Origin: CALGKJ01 sp049322695
GTDB lineage: Bacteria > Bacillota > Clostridia > Lutisporales > Lutisporaceae
DNA: 64,000 nt
Assembly (NCBI GenBank): GCA_049322695.1
Contig: JBMORW010000031.1
Location: 21,434-85,433, forward strand
Direction: 5' to 3'
The notes under the pieces are model-generated. The model did no database searches. It was not told the origin of the DNA and saw only the letters and a program-made list of their open reading frames with translations. This document shows, one piece after another, positions 1-9,182 of this stretch (the first letter of the stretch is position 1; each line of letters starts with the position of its first letter). A program made the translations under genes and the position numbers.

Positions 1-162
1 TATCCCATCCTTGAATTTTAAATATGTATATCCTGATGATGGAACCCCGCTGCTTTCGGCTCTCAATGCAAAAAATACCATCAAGCCTATTATCAACATC
101 AATAGTATTGCAGTATAAATCATTAGATTCCTTTTGCTTAAAACAATAATCCTAGGTTTCAC
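1..162 (-). CDS. N-terminal part of a membrane-anchored protein (cut by window edge)
   Basis: Reading the minus strand from a GTG at 162, an open frame of 54 codons runs off the window edge. A GGAGGG ribosome binding site lies 7-8 bases upstream, which decides the GTG start. The peptide begins VKPRIIVLSKRNLMIYTA and continues into one hydrophobic segment (about residues 14-32), then a polar Ser/Gly-rich stretch. This is the pattern of a single-pass anchor with the functional domain outside the cell. The rest is missing, so the function cannot be read; secreted cell-wall or sporulation enzymes often begin this way, but that is only a guess. Confidence 0.55.
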   Translation of the reverse strand, partial: MKPRIIVLSKRNLMIYTAILLMLIIGLMVFFALRAESSGVPSSGYTYLKFKDGI

Positions 163-295
163 TTCATATCCCTCCCTGCCATAATGTTATTCAGCACACG
201 CTTTATGTACTTTCTATATATAAAATTATTACGAAAGGGATAAATATATGCCTTGTTGAACTAATAATATTTGTTGCCCATTTTATCATTTTCGG

Positions 296-1291
296 CTAAA
301 GGGAGTTGGTCCATTTACCGCATCTGTCTCCCCACATGGCAACTGTCTTGTTATTCAAATTAACCTTTATTACTTCACAGCAGTTGTCACAGCTGTCACA
401 ATTGAAGCTGGTAGGATGAAAATCACAGTATATGCCCTCGATGCCTCTGAAGGAGCTTCTTTTTCTGTCTTTTTCCACGTACTCCCTTGCCAGTATAGCA
501 CTTCCGATAGCTCCCATTACATTATAATATTCTGGTATAATCACTTCATGTCCGATTTCTTTTTCAAAGGCAGCTCGAATACCTGCATTAGCTGCAACTC
601 CGCCTTGAAATACAAAAGGCGGCTCAAGCTTCTTGCCCCGTCCAAGATTGTTTATATAATTTCTCACAAGAGCTTCGCAAAGTCCATTTATGATTTCCGG
701 TTTGGAGAATCCGTACTGCTGCTTTGATATCATGTCAGATTCAGCGAACACTGTACATCTCCCCGCTATTCGTACGCTTCTTTGAGCTTTTAAAGCAAGC
801 TCACCAAAGCTCTCTATAGGAACTCCCAATCTTTCTGCCTGATGCTCAAGAAAAGATCCGGTACCTGCAGCACATACAGTATTCATCGCAAAGTCTACAA
901 CCATTCCATTTCGAAGTAATATAATTTTTGAATCCTGTCCGCCTATTTCAAAAATAGTTCTGGCTTCCGGTATCATAGACAGAGTTGCTTTCGCATGGGC
1001 AGTTATTTCATTTTTCACCACATCTGCACCAACCATCACGCCTGTTAGCTGCCTGCCGCTTCCTGTTACCCCTGCTGCCATAACATTAAGCTTGTCACCG
1101 AATTCCTTTTTCAGATTCCTAATTCCTTCCTTAACTGTTTCCAAGGGCTGTCCATTGCCTCTTAGATACTGCGCCGATACTATTCTGTTTTGCCGGTCTA
1201 GGGCAACAATGTTTATGCTTACCGAGCCAACATCAATCCCCAGGCTTACATCCTGGGGCAATGACTTTTCACAAACTATGTAATCTTGCAT
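296..1291 (-). CDS. Acyl-CoA dehydratase activase (BadF/BadG/BcrA/BcrD ATPase family)
   Basis: Actin-fold ATPase of the family that activates 2-hydroxyacyl-CoA dehydratases or benzoyl-CoA reductases by ATP-driven electron transfer from a [4Fe-4S] cluster held between two subunits. Visible motifs are the phosphate-1 loop GIDVGSVSINIVALD (about residue 18), GVTGSGRQLTG, the phosphate-2 region FEIGGQDSKII, and the two cluster cysteines in NTVCAAGTGSFLEHQ and AGRCTVFAESDM. At 331 residues it is longer than the roughly 260-residue HgdC type. The extra C terminus carries a Cys cluster (CDSCDNCC and a later Cys). No dehydratase subunit lies beside it in this window, so the substrate cannot be inferred. 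A GGAGGT site 5 bases before ATG supports the start. Confidence 0.88.
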   Translation of the reverse strand: MQDYIVCEKSLPQDVSLGIDVGSVSINIVALDRQNRIVSAQYLRGNGQPLETVKEGIRNLKKEFGDKLNVMAAGVTGSGRQLTGVMVGADVVKNEITAHAKATLSMIPEARTIFEIGGQDSKIILLRNGMVVDFAMNTVCAAGTGSFLEHQAERLGVPIESFGELALKAQRSVRIAGRCTVFAESDMISKQQYGFSKPEIINGLCEALVRNYINNLGRGKKLEPPFVFQGGVAANAGIRAAFEKEIGHEVIIPEYYNVMGAIGSAILAREYVEKDRKRSSFRGIEGIYCDFHPTSFNCDSCDNCCEVIKVNLNNKTVAMWGDRCGKWTNSL

Positions 1292-1355
1292 GTTCTACCT
1301 CCAAGTTGAACTTTTACCACTATATATTTTTCTCCACAAAAAAGATTTTTTATAC

Positions 1356-1378
1356 AAAAAAACACGACAGAGTCGTGT
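1356..1378 (-). terminator. Intrinsic terminator after the secreted protein gene
   Basis: Perfect 7-bp stem ACACGAC/GTCGTGT (1362-1368 with 1372-1378) with a 3-nt loop, followed on the minus strand by a run of seven T. It overlaps the last base of the gene ending at 1378. Confidence 0.8.
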
Positions 1379-2859
1379 CATTGAAGCAATATATGATAAA
1401 ACATATCAAGTATCCACAGATTGGCTTCTTCAATTTGCCTATACTGAAGTATTTCCTGCCTGTAACAGCTTAGCAGCTTTCTTGCTTCTGAATCTTCTGT
1501 TTCTGCCCTTCTGCATATATCCACATAGGTTTTATTGAAAGCTATGAAACCGCTGATTTTACTTGTATCCTCTTTACCAGCTGCCGTAAAGTCATAAAGC
1601 AGAGACTTAAAACTGCCCAACCATTTCGCCTTGTTTTTTTCAAACTCCTTTACGTATTCACTTTCCCCAGTTTTTAGCTTCATCTCTCTATAAATGCTGA
1701 AATTATTCATTTCAGCAATAATATTCTTTGCTTTCTGTTTATATTCAGTGAGTTTTTTTGCGGCAAGCTCCAGCCGGTACTCCTCTTCTTCATATGATTC
1801 TGTCTCAGAAGACTTGAGTATCGCTTCATTATTCAGAGCCTTATCAATGCTCAGCTCCAAGTATCCCTTTGAGTTGATTGTTATACAGCTGATCAACGCA
1901 TCTCCAGTCACCTTAACCGCGTCTTTACCGGCAGCCTTGAAATACAGTTCATAATGCTCTGCATTTATCAGATAAACTAAGGGAAGGCTGCATTTATATT
2001 TATCTCCTGTTCTTCTGAAGTTTTTTTCATAAATATATGTACTCGAAATATCATTATTGCTGATATCCTTTATGTAAACAGTGCCAGAGCTTTTTCCGTA
2101 AACTCCTATAAATGTTTTAGCTGCTATATCCTTGAGATTTTTTAGTTTCTCCTTAAGCAGGCTTTCCAGCATAAAAATTCTTATTCTGCTTTCATACAGC
2201 TGATAGATGTACATCTCTGCTTTTTTAGTGTTTCCTATATCTCGCAGTGACAATACATCAATAAAATACTTGTCGCCATCATCTGTCTCACTGTTTATCA
2301 GCTTCTCAAGCAGTTTATCCTGTAATGCCATTATCAGCTGTTCATATCCATTATTCTTCAAAGAGCTTTTTTTTACATATTCCTTGAAATACGTCAGTGC
2401 TTCTGAGTGATATGCAGAATCGGAAAAAAAATCTTCTTCTGCAACTTTAACCTCTGCTTTCAGCCTTTCGTGATAATACTCTCCAAAAAAACTGCCGCCA
2501 AATAAAATTGAGTAATCCTTTATGGGAGTGCTTTTCCAGTTTATGACCTCTTTCAAAGCTGAAGTGTCCAACGCTTCGCTGCTGCTTCCGGTATAGTAAA
2601 TACTGTTTATTATATTAAAAAGAATTCTTTCTTTTTTGAGCAACTCCCGTAAATATGAACCATATTCATATAATTTTTGGTACTGCTCAGCTGTTTCAAT
2701 ACTTTTGAAATCAGTCAAATCCCTGAAAATGTCATTGTTAGTCAACTCTGCATCATCAATACCCTTCAAAACCTTTTCAGTCTGCAGAGCAAAACCTGTA
2801 CTGCTTATCATAAGGCTTATCAGAACTGCCAGGATGACAGCGGCGGTCTTCTTTTTCAC
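1378..2859 (-). CDS. Secreted protein of unknown function
   Basis: The 493-residue product starts with a classical Sec signal peptide (MKKKTAAVILAVLISLMISS, predicted cut after GFA near residue 24). There is no lipobox Cys, so release or non-lipid anchoring is expected. The mature part is highly charged, rich in Lys, Glu, Tyr and Ser, and reads as mostly alpha-helical, with no motif I recognise. A short beta-like middle section (about residues 260-340) has a pattern like TVYIKDISNNDISSTYIYEK. The gene stands alone between a terminator downstream and glutaminase upstream. The function is unknown. Confidence 0.7.
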   Translation of the reverse strand: MKKKTAAVILAVLISLMISSTGFALQTEKVLKGIDDAELTNNDIFRDLTDFKSIETAEQYQKLYEYGSYLRELLKKERILFNIINSIYYTGSSSEALDTSALKEVINWKSTPIKDYSILFGGSFFGEYYHERLKAEVKVAEEDFFSDSAYHSEALTYFKEYVKKSSLKNNGYEQLIMALQDKLLEKLINSETDDGDKYFIDVLSLRDIGNTKKAEMYIYQLYESRIRIFMLESLLKEKLKNLKDIAAKTFIGVYGKSSGTVYIKDISNNDISSTYIYEKNFRRTGDKYKCSLPLVYLINAEHYELYFKAAGKDAVKVTGDALISCITINSKGYLELSIDKALNNEAILKSSETESYEEEEYRLELAAKKLTEYKQKAKNIIAEMNNFSIYREMKLKTGESEYVKEFEKNKAKWLGSFKSLLYDFTAAGKEDTSKISGFIAFNKTYVDICRRAETEDSEARKLLSCYRQEILQYRQIEEANLWILDMFYHILLQ

Positions 2860-2909
2860 AGCGGCACCTCCTCACAAAGCAAGCATATTTATAGTTATTA
2901 AACAAGCTG

Positions 2910-3827
2910 CTAGAATATGCTCAAATTCAGCTCATTGGAAATATGCTCTAATACCTTTATACCTCCTACACTGTTTCCCTTCTCATCCAATGCAGGACCA
3001 AAAACTCCTATACCCATTTTCCCAGGTACGGCTACCATGATTCCTCCACCTACACCGCTTTTAGCAGGCAGACCAACCTTTATGGCAAATTCTCCAGAAG
3101 CGTCGTACATTCCGCAGGTTACCATAAAAGTCTTTACAATCCGAGCAAGGCTCTTAGGTATCAGTCTTTCACCTGTTTTAGGGCTAATCCCGTCAGAAGC
3201 AAGCACTGCACCCAGCATAGCAATATCCCTGCAAGTAACCTCTATGGAACATTGTCTGAAATACAGATCCAATACCTCCTCAACTTCACCTTCAACTACG
3301 CCGGAATCCTTCATAAAATGCGCCAAAGCTCTGTTTCTATAGCCTGTTGTTTTCTCAGATAAGTAGACCGCATTGCTATAGTTTATTTCAGGATTATGAC
3401 AAAGCATTCTAAAAAATTCAAGAAGCCTTGTGAACTTTTCATCTGTTGATTGGCCTGCTATCATGGAATCTACTGCTATTGCACCTGCATTTATCATCGG
3501 ATTCAAGGGCTTTGCAGTTTTGATGGTTTCAAGCTTTATTATAGAGTTAAAAGCATCACCTGTCGGCTCCATTCCTACCTTTTCAAAAACATAATCCATT
3601 CCTTTATCTGAAATAGCCAGCAAAAGTGCTATAGTCTTTGAGATGCTCTGAATGGTGAAACTTGAGTCAAAATCCCCCGAGCTCCAACAGCTGCCGCTCA
3701 CTTCAACCACAGCTACCCCCAGTTGATTGGGATTCACTTTTGAAAGCTCCGGTATATAAGAAGCAGGTCTGCCATTACCAATGAACCTTCTTCCATATTC
3801 TATGGCATTATCTATTATGTTTTGCAT
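2910..3827 (-). CDS. glsA: Glutaminase A
   Basis: Serine-dependent beta-lactamase-fold glutaminase that hydrolyses L-glutamine to glutamate and ammonia in the cytoplasm. The family signatures are clear: FTIQSISKTIALLLAIS with the catalytic Ser-x-x-Lys (SISK, about residue 57), NPMINAGAIAV, the YLSEKTTGYRNRALAHFM region and the C-terminal GLPAKSGVGGGIMVAVP. The start is taken as the ATG at 3827, because GGGGG lies 5 bases before it. An ATG seven codons further upstream has no ribosome binding site. The resulting length of about 305 residues is normal for the family. It is transcribed alone; no glutamine transporter or acid-resistance partner is adjacent. Confidence 0.92.
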   Translation of the reverse strand: MQNIIDNAIEYGRRFIGNGRPASYIPELSKVNPNQLGVAVVEVSGSCWSSGDFDSSFTIQSISKTIALLLAISDKGMDYVFEKVGMEPTGDAFNSIIKLETIKTAKPLNPMINAGAIAVDSMIAGQSTDEKFTRLLEFFRMLCHNPEINYSNAVYLSEKTTGYRNRALAHFMKDSGVVEGEVEEVLDLYFRQCSIEVTCRDIAMLGAVLASDGISPKTGERLIPKSLARIVKTFMVTCGMYDASGEFAIKVGLPAKSGVGGGIMVAVPGKMGIGVFGPALDEKGNSVGGIKVLEHISNELNLSIF

Positions 3828-3990
3828 ATTGACCCCCACAATTATCATTTATCAAATCTTGGTTTCAGAAAAATTATATCATTTAATTATAAATTTTCAA
3901 TACAAAGTATGTTTCTTCTGAAAGTATAATTATATAAATAGTTCGAGAAATATAGTATAATGAAAATATCATAGTATAGGGGTGTAGAGA

Positions 3991-5247
3991 ATGGAACAAA
4001 AACTGCTTTGCATTGATTTAAAGAAATTCATATCTTCTATCTCCTTAGGCTTGGATTTGGCAGAAGCCTGTACCTTCAGAGATAGGAATAGGGTATATGA
4101 TTTCGAGGTATCCATACCGGGTTTTAGTGTTTACAGCCATAATTTTGCATCTCACTCTAAAAAAACTGCCTTGATATCCATGTTTATTGCCAAAAAACTG
4201 GATTACAACGATGAAAAGCTTGATAACATCTATATTTCTTCTTTTCTTCATGATATTGGAGCAGTAGACGCCTTCAGCTCCTGCCATGCCGATAAGGGCT
4301 TCATATATGAACACTGCAGCTTCGGCTCTGATATCCTGAAAAAGCTTCCTGTTGATGATAAAATACCTGTCTATGTAAAGTATCATCATGAGCATTATGA
4401 TGGTTCGGGTCCATATGGCCTTGCAGGAAATGAGATTCCTATGGAATCAAGTATAATTCACATCGCAGATTTGTTCGAGCTTATGTATAGAGATGATATT
4501 CCAAATATTGTGCAAAGAAAGAAAATTGCCGGCTGGTTTAAGGAAAAGAGCGGAAGACTGTTTTCACCGGATGTGGTTGATGCCCTTTTAAGTGCTGCTG
4601 AAAGCGAACGATTCTGGCTGGATATTGAAAATATCAACTCCGACCAGGACATATTGGATCGAATACATCCTACTATTTATGCGCCGGTTACAGTAGAGAA
4701 GCTTATGGATATTGCTCTTGTTTTTGCGGTAATTATCGATAAGAAAAGCACCTTCACTCATCAGCATTCTGTTGGACTTACCAATCACTTGTCAAACTTT
4801 TGCAGCTATCTGAATTATGATGAAGATAAGACTGCTAAAATGAAAATTGCTGGCTTGCTGCATGATTTGGGCAAGCTGTCCGTGCCGGAAAAAATACTGG
4901 ATAAACCCGGAAAGCTGACAGTAGATGAATATACAATAATAAGATCTCACACTTATTACACTAAGCTCATTTTGGACAAGATAAACGGAATGGAGCTTAT
5001 ATCAAAATGGGCATCAAACCATCATGAAACATTAAGAGGGACCGGTTATCCGGAAAAACTGTCATCAGATGAGCTATGTACAGAAAGCCGTATATTAGCT
5101 GTATGTGATATTTATCAGGCGCTAACTGAGAACAGGCCATACCGTCCGGGAATGTCAAAAAAAGATGCATTAACCATAATCGATAATCTTGTGTATCAAG
5201 GTGATATAGATAAATATATAGCAGGTATTCTAAAAGAAATAATATAG
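3991..5247 (+). CDS. HD-GYP domain phosphodiesterase with two HD domains
   Basis: Probable cyclic-di-GMP phosphodiesterase with no membrane segment or sensor domain. The 418-residue protein contains two HD-type domains. The first (about residues 50-200) has FLHDIGAVD and HHEHYDGSGPYGLAGNEIP. The second (about 245-415) is a full HD-GYP unit with GLLHDLGKLSVPEKILDKPG, RSHTYYTK and the signature HHETLRGTGYP. A GGGGTG site precedes the ATG. Proteins of this two-HD layout are common in Clostridia and probably bind metals at both sites. The gene is convergent with the MocR regulator, with only 2 bases between the stop codons. The actual nucleotide substrate is an inference from the GYP motif. Confidence 0.85.
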   Translation: MEQKLLCIDLKKFISSISLGLDLAEACTFRDRNRVYDFEVSIPGFSVYSHNFASHSKKTALISMFIAKKLDYNDEKLDNIYISSFLHDIGAVDAFSSCHADKGFIYEHCSFGSDILKKLPVDDKIPVYVKYHHEHYDGSGPYGLAGNEIPMESSIIHIADLFELMYRDDIPNIVQRKKIAGWFKEKSGRLFSPDVVDALLSAAESERFWLDIENINSDQDILDRIHPTIYAPVTVEKLMDIALVFAVIIDKKSTFTHQHSVGLTNHLSNFCSYLNYDEDKTAKMKIAGLLHDLGKLSVPEKILDKPGKLTVDEYTIIRSHTYYTKLILDKINGMELISKWASNHHETLRGTGYPEKLSSDELCTESRILAVCDIYQALTENRPYRPGMSKKDALTIIDNLVYQGDIDKYIAGILKEII

Positions 5248-5249
5248 CC

Positions 5250-6692
5250 TTAAGTACCTGTTTTAATACTCTCCATACATTGTCCGATAACTGATATCCC
5301 TTCTGCTATCCTTTCCGGACTTGCCGCAGCAAAGCTTAAACGCATATATGCTCTGCCTTCGCTGCCGCTGAGAAACGCAGTTCCGGGTGTGAATATTACA
5401 TTTTTTTCTTTGCAGGCTTCAAGCAATGCTACTGAATCAATGTTATCCGGCAGCCTTATCCAAAGATTTAGTCCTCCGTTTGGCTGCATAAAGCTTGCAC
5501 CTCTGAGAAATTTGCGTGAAGCCCTTACTGCCTCATAATACCTGATACTGTACTCCTTCTTCATATATATCAGATGCTTATTCCATATACCACTCCTGAA
5601 ATATATATCCAACACTCTCTGCATAAAGCCGGAGGTTGATATATCAGTCATATACTTGGCATTGGCTACTTTATCCTTTATTTGCTCAGGGATCATTAAA
5701 TAAGCCACTCGCAAGCCAGGCATGAATATCTTTGAAAAACTCTTAATATATATTACATTGTTATATTTATCATAGCTTTTTAATGGCAGCGAACCTTTTT
5801 CTATATAGCTCAGCTCACTGAGATAGTCATCCTCAAGCACCATTACTCCATACTTTTTACATAGAAGCAGCAGGTGTTTTTTCTTTCTTTCAGAATAGCT
5901 GCAGCCTGTAGGGTTTTGGAAATTAGGCATAATGTATATGAACTTAGGCTTAATGAATTTGAGTCTTTTCTCCAGCTCAACCATGTCCAGTCCATCATTC
6001 AGAAGCGGTATCTCAATGATCTTAGCACCCCTTGATCTGAATACTGCAATAGCTCCCATATAGGTTGGACTTTCTACAAATACATAATCACCGCTTGACA
6101 GCAGTACCCTTGAAATAATATCTATTCCCTGCTGTGCTCCCGAAATTATGTTAATATCATCTGCAGTTGCTGCAATGCCCTTTTTACCTATATAATCGCA
6201 TATGGACTCTCGAAGAGGCATATACCCATGACTATCCTGATACGTAAAGGCTAAGCCCCCGTCTCTTTCAAGTACCTCATTTACAGCTTTTCTGAAATCA
6301 ACAATCGGAAAAAGCTGCGGATCAGGAGACGCAGAGGCAAAATCAACTACATTTTTGGCAGATAAGCTCTGTAAGCTGTAATCAGCATCATCCACCAGAG
6401 ATTCTTCCTTCACTTCCGTTATCAGCCCTTCCTTTATGGGCAGTACATAGGTGCCGCTTCCGCCCCTCTTATATACAAGCCTGTTCTCTTCCAACAGCCT
6501 GTATGCATTGATGACGGTAACAGTATTTACCTCCAGCTCTAAGGCAAGCCTTCTTATAGTAGGAAGCCTCATATCAGGTTTTAGTATTCCTGTCTCTATA
6601 TCGTTTTTCAACTTCTCATATATCTGAATATACATAGGCCTGTCTGAATCCTTATCCAGAGTAATTACCACCGGTCTACCCTTATCAATCAC
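5250..6692 (-). CDS. MocR-family transcriptional regulator (GntR HTH fused to aminotransferase)
   Basis: The N-terminal winged helix (about residues 15-80: MYIQIYEKLKNDIETGILKP, then LPTIRRLALELEVNTVTVINAYR) is GntR type. It is followed by a class I aminotransferase-like PLP domain with NFQNPTGCSY, EDDYLSELSY and the PLP lysine in IYIKSFSKIFMPGLRVAY. Members sense PLP or amino-acid-derived ligands and control vitamin B6, GABA or amino-acid genes; some retain aminotransferase activity. The start is taken as GTG at 6692 because GGAGG sits 7 bases upstream. An ATG two codons earlier abuts the GGAGG directly. No obvious target gene (pdxST, gab) is adjacent, so the regulon is unknown. Confidence 0.88.
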   Translation of the reverse strand: MIDKGRPVVITLDKDSDRPMYIQIYEKLKNDIETGILKPDMRLPTIRRLALELEVNTVTVINAYRLLEENRLVYKRGGSGTYVLPIKEGLITEVKEESLVDDADYSLQSLSAKNVVDFASASPDPQLFPIVDFRKAVNEVLERDGGLAFTYQDSHGYMPLRESICDYIGKKGIAATADDINIISGAQQGIDIISRVLLSSGDYVFVESPTYMGAIAVFRSRGAKIIEIPLLNDGLDMVELEKRLKFIKPKFIYIMPNFQNPTGCSYSERKKKHLLLLCKKYGVMVLEDDYLSELSYIEKGSLPLKSYDKYNNVIYIKSFSKIFMPGLRVAYLMIPEQIKDKVANAKYMTDISTSGFMQRVLDIYFRSGIWNKHLIYMKKEYSIRYYEAVRASRKFLRGASFMQPNGGLNLWIRLPDNIDSVALLEACKEKNVIFTPGTAFLSGSEGRAYMRLSFAAASPERIAEGISVIGQCMESIKTGT

Positions 6693-6709
6693 AAGCATCC
6701 CTCCATAAA

Positions 6710-6727
6710 TGTATCGATACAATTGTA
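6710..6727. promoter_or_regulatory. Overlapping palindromes upstream of the MocR gene (candidate operator)
   Basis: TGTATCGATACA (6710-6721) and TACAATTGTA (6718-6727) are two perfect dyads that overlap by four bases. They lie 18-35 bases upstream of the GTG start, where the promoter should be. Self-regulation through such a site would fit MocR proteins, but binding is inferred. Confidence 0.4.
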
Positions 6728-6873
6728 CCAAAAAAGTGCTGTTAATTAAATAGTAAAACTCTGTAATTTTTCCTGTATTTGCCGATAATATATATATAGT
6801 GTTTTTTACAGGCACTATCTTGAAGGTTAAAGGATTAGCCTTCAAAATAATATTGCACACGGAGGTGTAACAT

Positions 6874-7926
6874 ATGAAAATTTCAGCTTCTGAAATTACA
6901 ATGACATCGCAGCACAGCTATGTCGAGGAACACATCAAGTCAGAAAAGCTTCATTTTTGGACAGGTCAGTCTCCTCCCAAGCCGGCAGAGCAGGATAAGG
7001 ATATAGGTGTACTGCTGGAAATCTCTCAGGAATCCCGCTATTTACTAGCCGAAAGCACAATGGGTACGGAAAGCATCAGCAGCGAAGAAGATCCGCTGGA
7101 TAAGCTTACTGATAAGGAAAGGCTTAAGGTCATGCTTATAGAGGAATTCTTCAGGCACTTTCTGCGTAAAAAAGTGAAAATACGGTTGATAGACATGGAT
7201 AGGCTTAGAACAATGCATAAGGATACCGACACCACGACAGTACTATCTGCAAAGCCATTAGGCTGGGGACTTTCCTATGACTATCACGAATCCCATTATG
7301 AAAATGAAAAGGTATCCTTTTCGGCTAAGGGTGTAGTAAAAACGCAGGATGGAAGAGAAATCAGGCTTAATGTAGATATCAAGGCAAGCAGGGAATTCCT
7401 TTCACAAAGTAGTCTGAGTATCAGAGCAGGCGATGCAGTTCTTAAAGATCCTCTTGTTATTAACTACAACAGTACTTCATTTAATATTACAGACAAGAAG
7501 TTCAGCTTTGACATTGACAGTGACGGCACCTTGGATCAAATATCCTTTGCTGGAGATGGAAGCGGTTTTTTGAGCCTGGACGTCAATAATGACGGCATAA
7601 TCAACAATGGAAGTGAACTGTTCGGAACCTCAAGCGGTGACGGCTTTGCAGACCTGGCTGAATACGATACGGATTCCAATGGCTGGATTGATGAAAATGA
7701 TCCTGTATTTGAAAGGCTCCGCATATGGTCCAAGGATTCGGAGGGAAAGGATTACCTTTTTGCCCTGGGTGAAAAGGGCATAGGAGCAGTCTATCTGGGA
7801 AACACTTCAACGGAATTTTCTCTTAAAAACGGAGATATAACAAACGGTGTTGCACGTAAGACAGGAATCTTCCTAAGAGAAAACGGAAGCGCAGGAACCA
7901 TTCAGCACATAGATATCGCAATATAA
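6874..7926 (+). CDS. Protein with EF-hand/dockerin-like calcium loops, function unknown
   Basis: The 350-residue product has no signal peptide or membrane segment. The N-terminal two thirds is polar and helical with a Lys/Glu-rich patch, then a beta-rich part (GWGLSYDYHESHYENEKVSF). Residues about 205-270 carry several acidic DxDxDG-type loops: DIDSDGTLD, DVNNDGIINN and DTDSNGWIDEND, with GSELFG between them. This arrangement is typical of calcium-binding loops found in a recurrent clostridial family. GGAGGTG lies 7 bases before ATG. An imperfect hairpin (TTGAAGG with CCTTCAA, about 6822-6847) lies in its leader. Role unknown; calcium-dependent folding is inferred. Confidence 0.7.
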   Translation: MKISASEITMTSQHSYVEEHIKSEKLHFWTGQSPPKPAEQDKDIGVLLEISQESRYLLAESTMGTESISSEEDPLDKLTDKERLKVMLIEEFFRHFLRKKVKIRLIDMDRLRTMHKDTDTTTVLSAKPLGWGLSYDYHESHYENEKVSFSAKGVVKTQDGREIRLNVDIKASREFLSQSSLSIRAGDAVLKDPLVINYNSTSFNITDKKFSFDIDSDGTLDQISFAGDGSGFLSLDVNNDGIINNGSELFGTSSGDGFADLAEYDTDSNGWIDENDPVFERLRIWSKDSEGKDYLFALGEKGIGAVYLGNTSTEFSLKNGDITNGVARKTGIFLRENGSAGTIQHIDIAI

Positions 7927-7928
7927 CC

Positions 7929-7954
7929 AAGAGGTAGGTTTGCACCTACCTCTT
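7929..7954. terminator. Bidirectional terminator between convergent genes
   Basis: Stem AAGAGGTAGGT/ACCTACCTCTT (7929-7939 with 7944-7954), loop TTGC. It has T-rich tails and serves the EF-hand-like gene (+) and the DUF5050 gene (-), whose stop codon lies inside the stem. Confidence 0.8.
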
Positions 7955-8938
7955 TATCTTTTCAACCAGTTGTATGTCTGTACCGTTGGTTTTCATTTTG
8001 AAGAGCCTGCCGCCTGAAGTCTGCTTTATGTAATAAACCCAATCAGCAGCTGTATTTATAAACTGGGAAGCATCAAAGTTCAATACCTTACCTTTGCTGC
8101 CGTCCTTCATTACTCTGCTTATTCTTCCGTCGTTATAGCTGCTGCAGTAGTATATCCAATCACCATGGACATTTATATAGCTGGCACCCTCTTCTGTCAG
8201 CCTTGTATTTTGAGTTCCATCAGTTTTGACCTTATACAACCTGTTATTATCAGATTCATTGCAATAATATATCCAGTCTTCCTGAACATTAATAAAAGTA
8301 GCTATATTGTCAAGCAGCTTGATTTCCTCACTGCCATCTGTCTTCAGCTTGTAAAGTGTCATATTATCATTTCCGTTGCAGTAATAAATCCAATCATCCA
8401 CTACACACACATATGAGGCAAAGCTGTCATTAAGCTTAACCTTTTCTGATCCGTCAGTCTTTATTTTGTAGATTGTTCTGTTGTCACTTTCATTGCTGAA
8501 GTATATCCAATCTCCCACCACGTTAATAAAGGTAGATTTTTCAGCGTCAAGCAATGTTCTTTCCGTACCGTCTGTCTTAATTTTATATAGGTTCTTTACA
8601 GGTTTTCCATCTATATCATTTGCTATGCTGCTATAATAAATCCATTCACCGATAACATTTATGAACATAGACCTTTCGTCATTTACCTTTATGAAATCAT
8701 CACTGCCCACCTTAGCCTTATATATGGAAACATTATCAGAACCATTACAAAAATAAACCCACTCGTCCTGAATTGCCGCTATACCTCCGTTTGTTATATT
8801 CCCTGTGCTGTTTCCTCTTTCATTTACAGCAGGCAGATCGCTGTAATCCTCGCCATTATCTATTTTTTCAGGCTTGCATCCGGATAAGCCGGCAGCTATC
8901 AACGCAAATACAAGCATTATAACAAGTATCTTCTTCAT
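7946..8938 (-). CDS. DUF5050-type beta-propeller lipoprotein
   Basis: The 330-residue protein is exported as a lipoprotein: signal peptide, then lipobox LSGC with the modified Cys at about residue 21. After a short Asn/Gly linker come seven repeats of about 41 residues. Each holds a core like DWIYYCNESDN followed by LYKIKTDGTE (for example VVGDWIYFSN, VVDDWIYYCN, VQEDWIYYCN, VHGDWIYYCS). Seven WIYY/TDG repeats are expected to close into a seven-blade propeller, a common surface binding scaffold. The ligand is not visible. It is monocistronic, with a terminator shared with the convergent neighbour. Confidence 0.8.
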   Translation of the reverse strand: MKKILVIMLVFALIAAGLSGCKPEKIDNGEDYSDLPAVNERGNSTGNITNGGIAAIQDEWVYFCNGSDNVSIYKAKVGSDDFIKVNDERSMFINVIGEWIYYSSIANDIDGKPVKNLYKIKTDGTERTLLDAEKSTFINVVGDWIYFSNESDNRTIYKIKTDGSEKVKLNDSFASYVCVVDDWIYYCNGNDNMTLYKLKTDGSEEIKLLDNIATFINVQEDWIYYCNESDNNRLYKVKTDGTQNTRLTEEGASYINVHGDWIYYCSSYNDGRISRVMKDGSKGKVLNFDASQFINTAADWVYYIKQTSGGRLFKMKTNGTDIQLVEKIKR

Positions 8939-9182
8939 AATATTTCCCTAACTCCTTATACAATATAATTATATGTATATATTATAGCACCGAAAAGCTT
9001 CATAAAATATATATCGGCATAACTGCCGGCTTTTTTTATACTTAGCCGCAAAACTGGTTGTTTGTTGCATAAATATATATAATTTCATTATTGCTATATA
9101 TTTTATTTAAATTCTTATATAATAAATATAGTATATTTTGGGGCATACTACCAATATGATTTTTAGAGAGGTGACATACTTG

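Noticed and set aside
9015..9040. Terminator-like CGGCA/TGCCG hairpin with T run before the cis-prenyltransferase
   Set aside because: The stem is only 5 bp and no plus-strand gene ends before it. It may be chance or a minor leader element.
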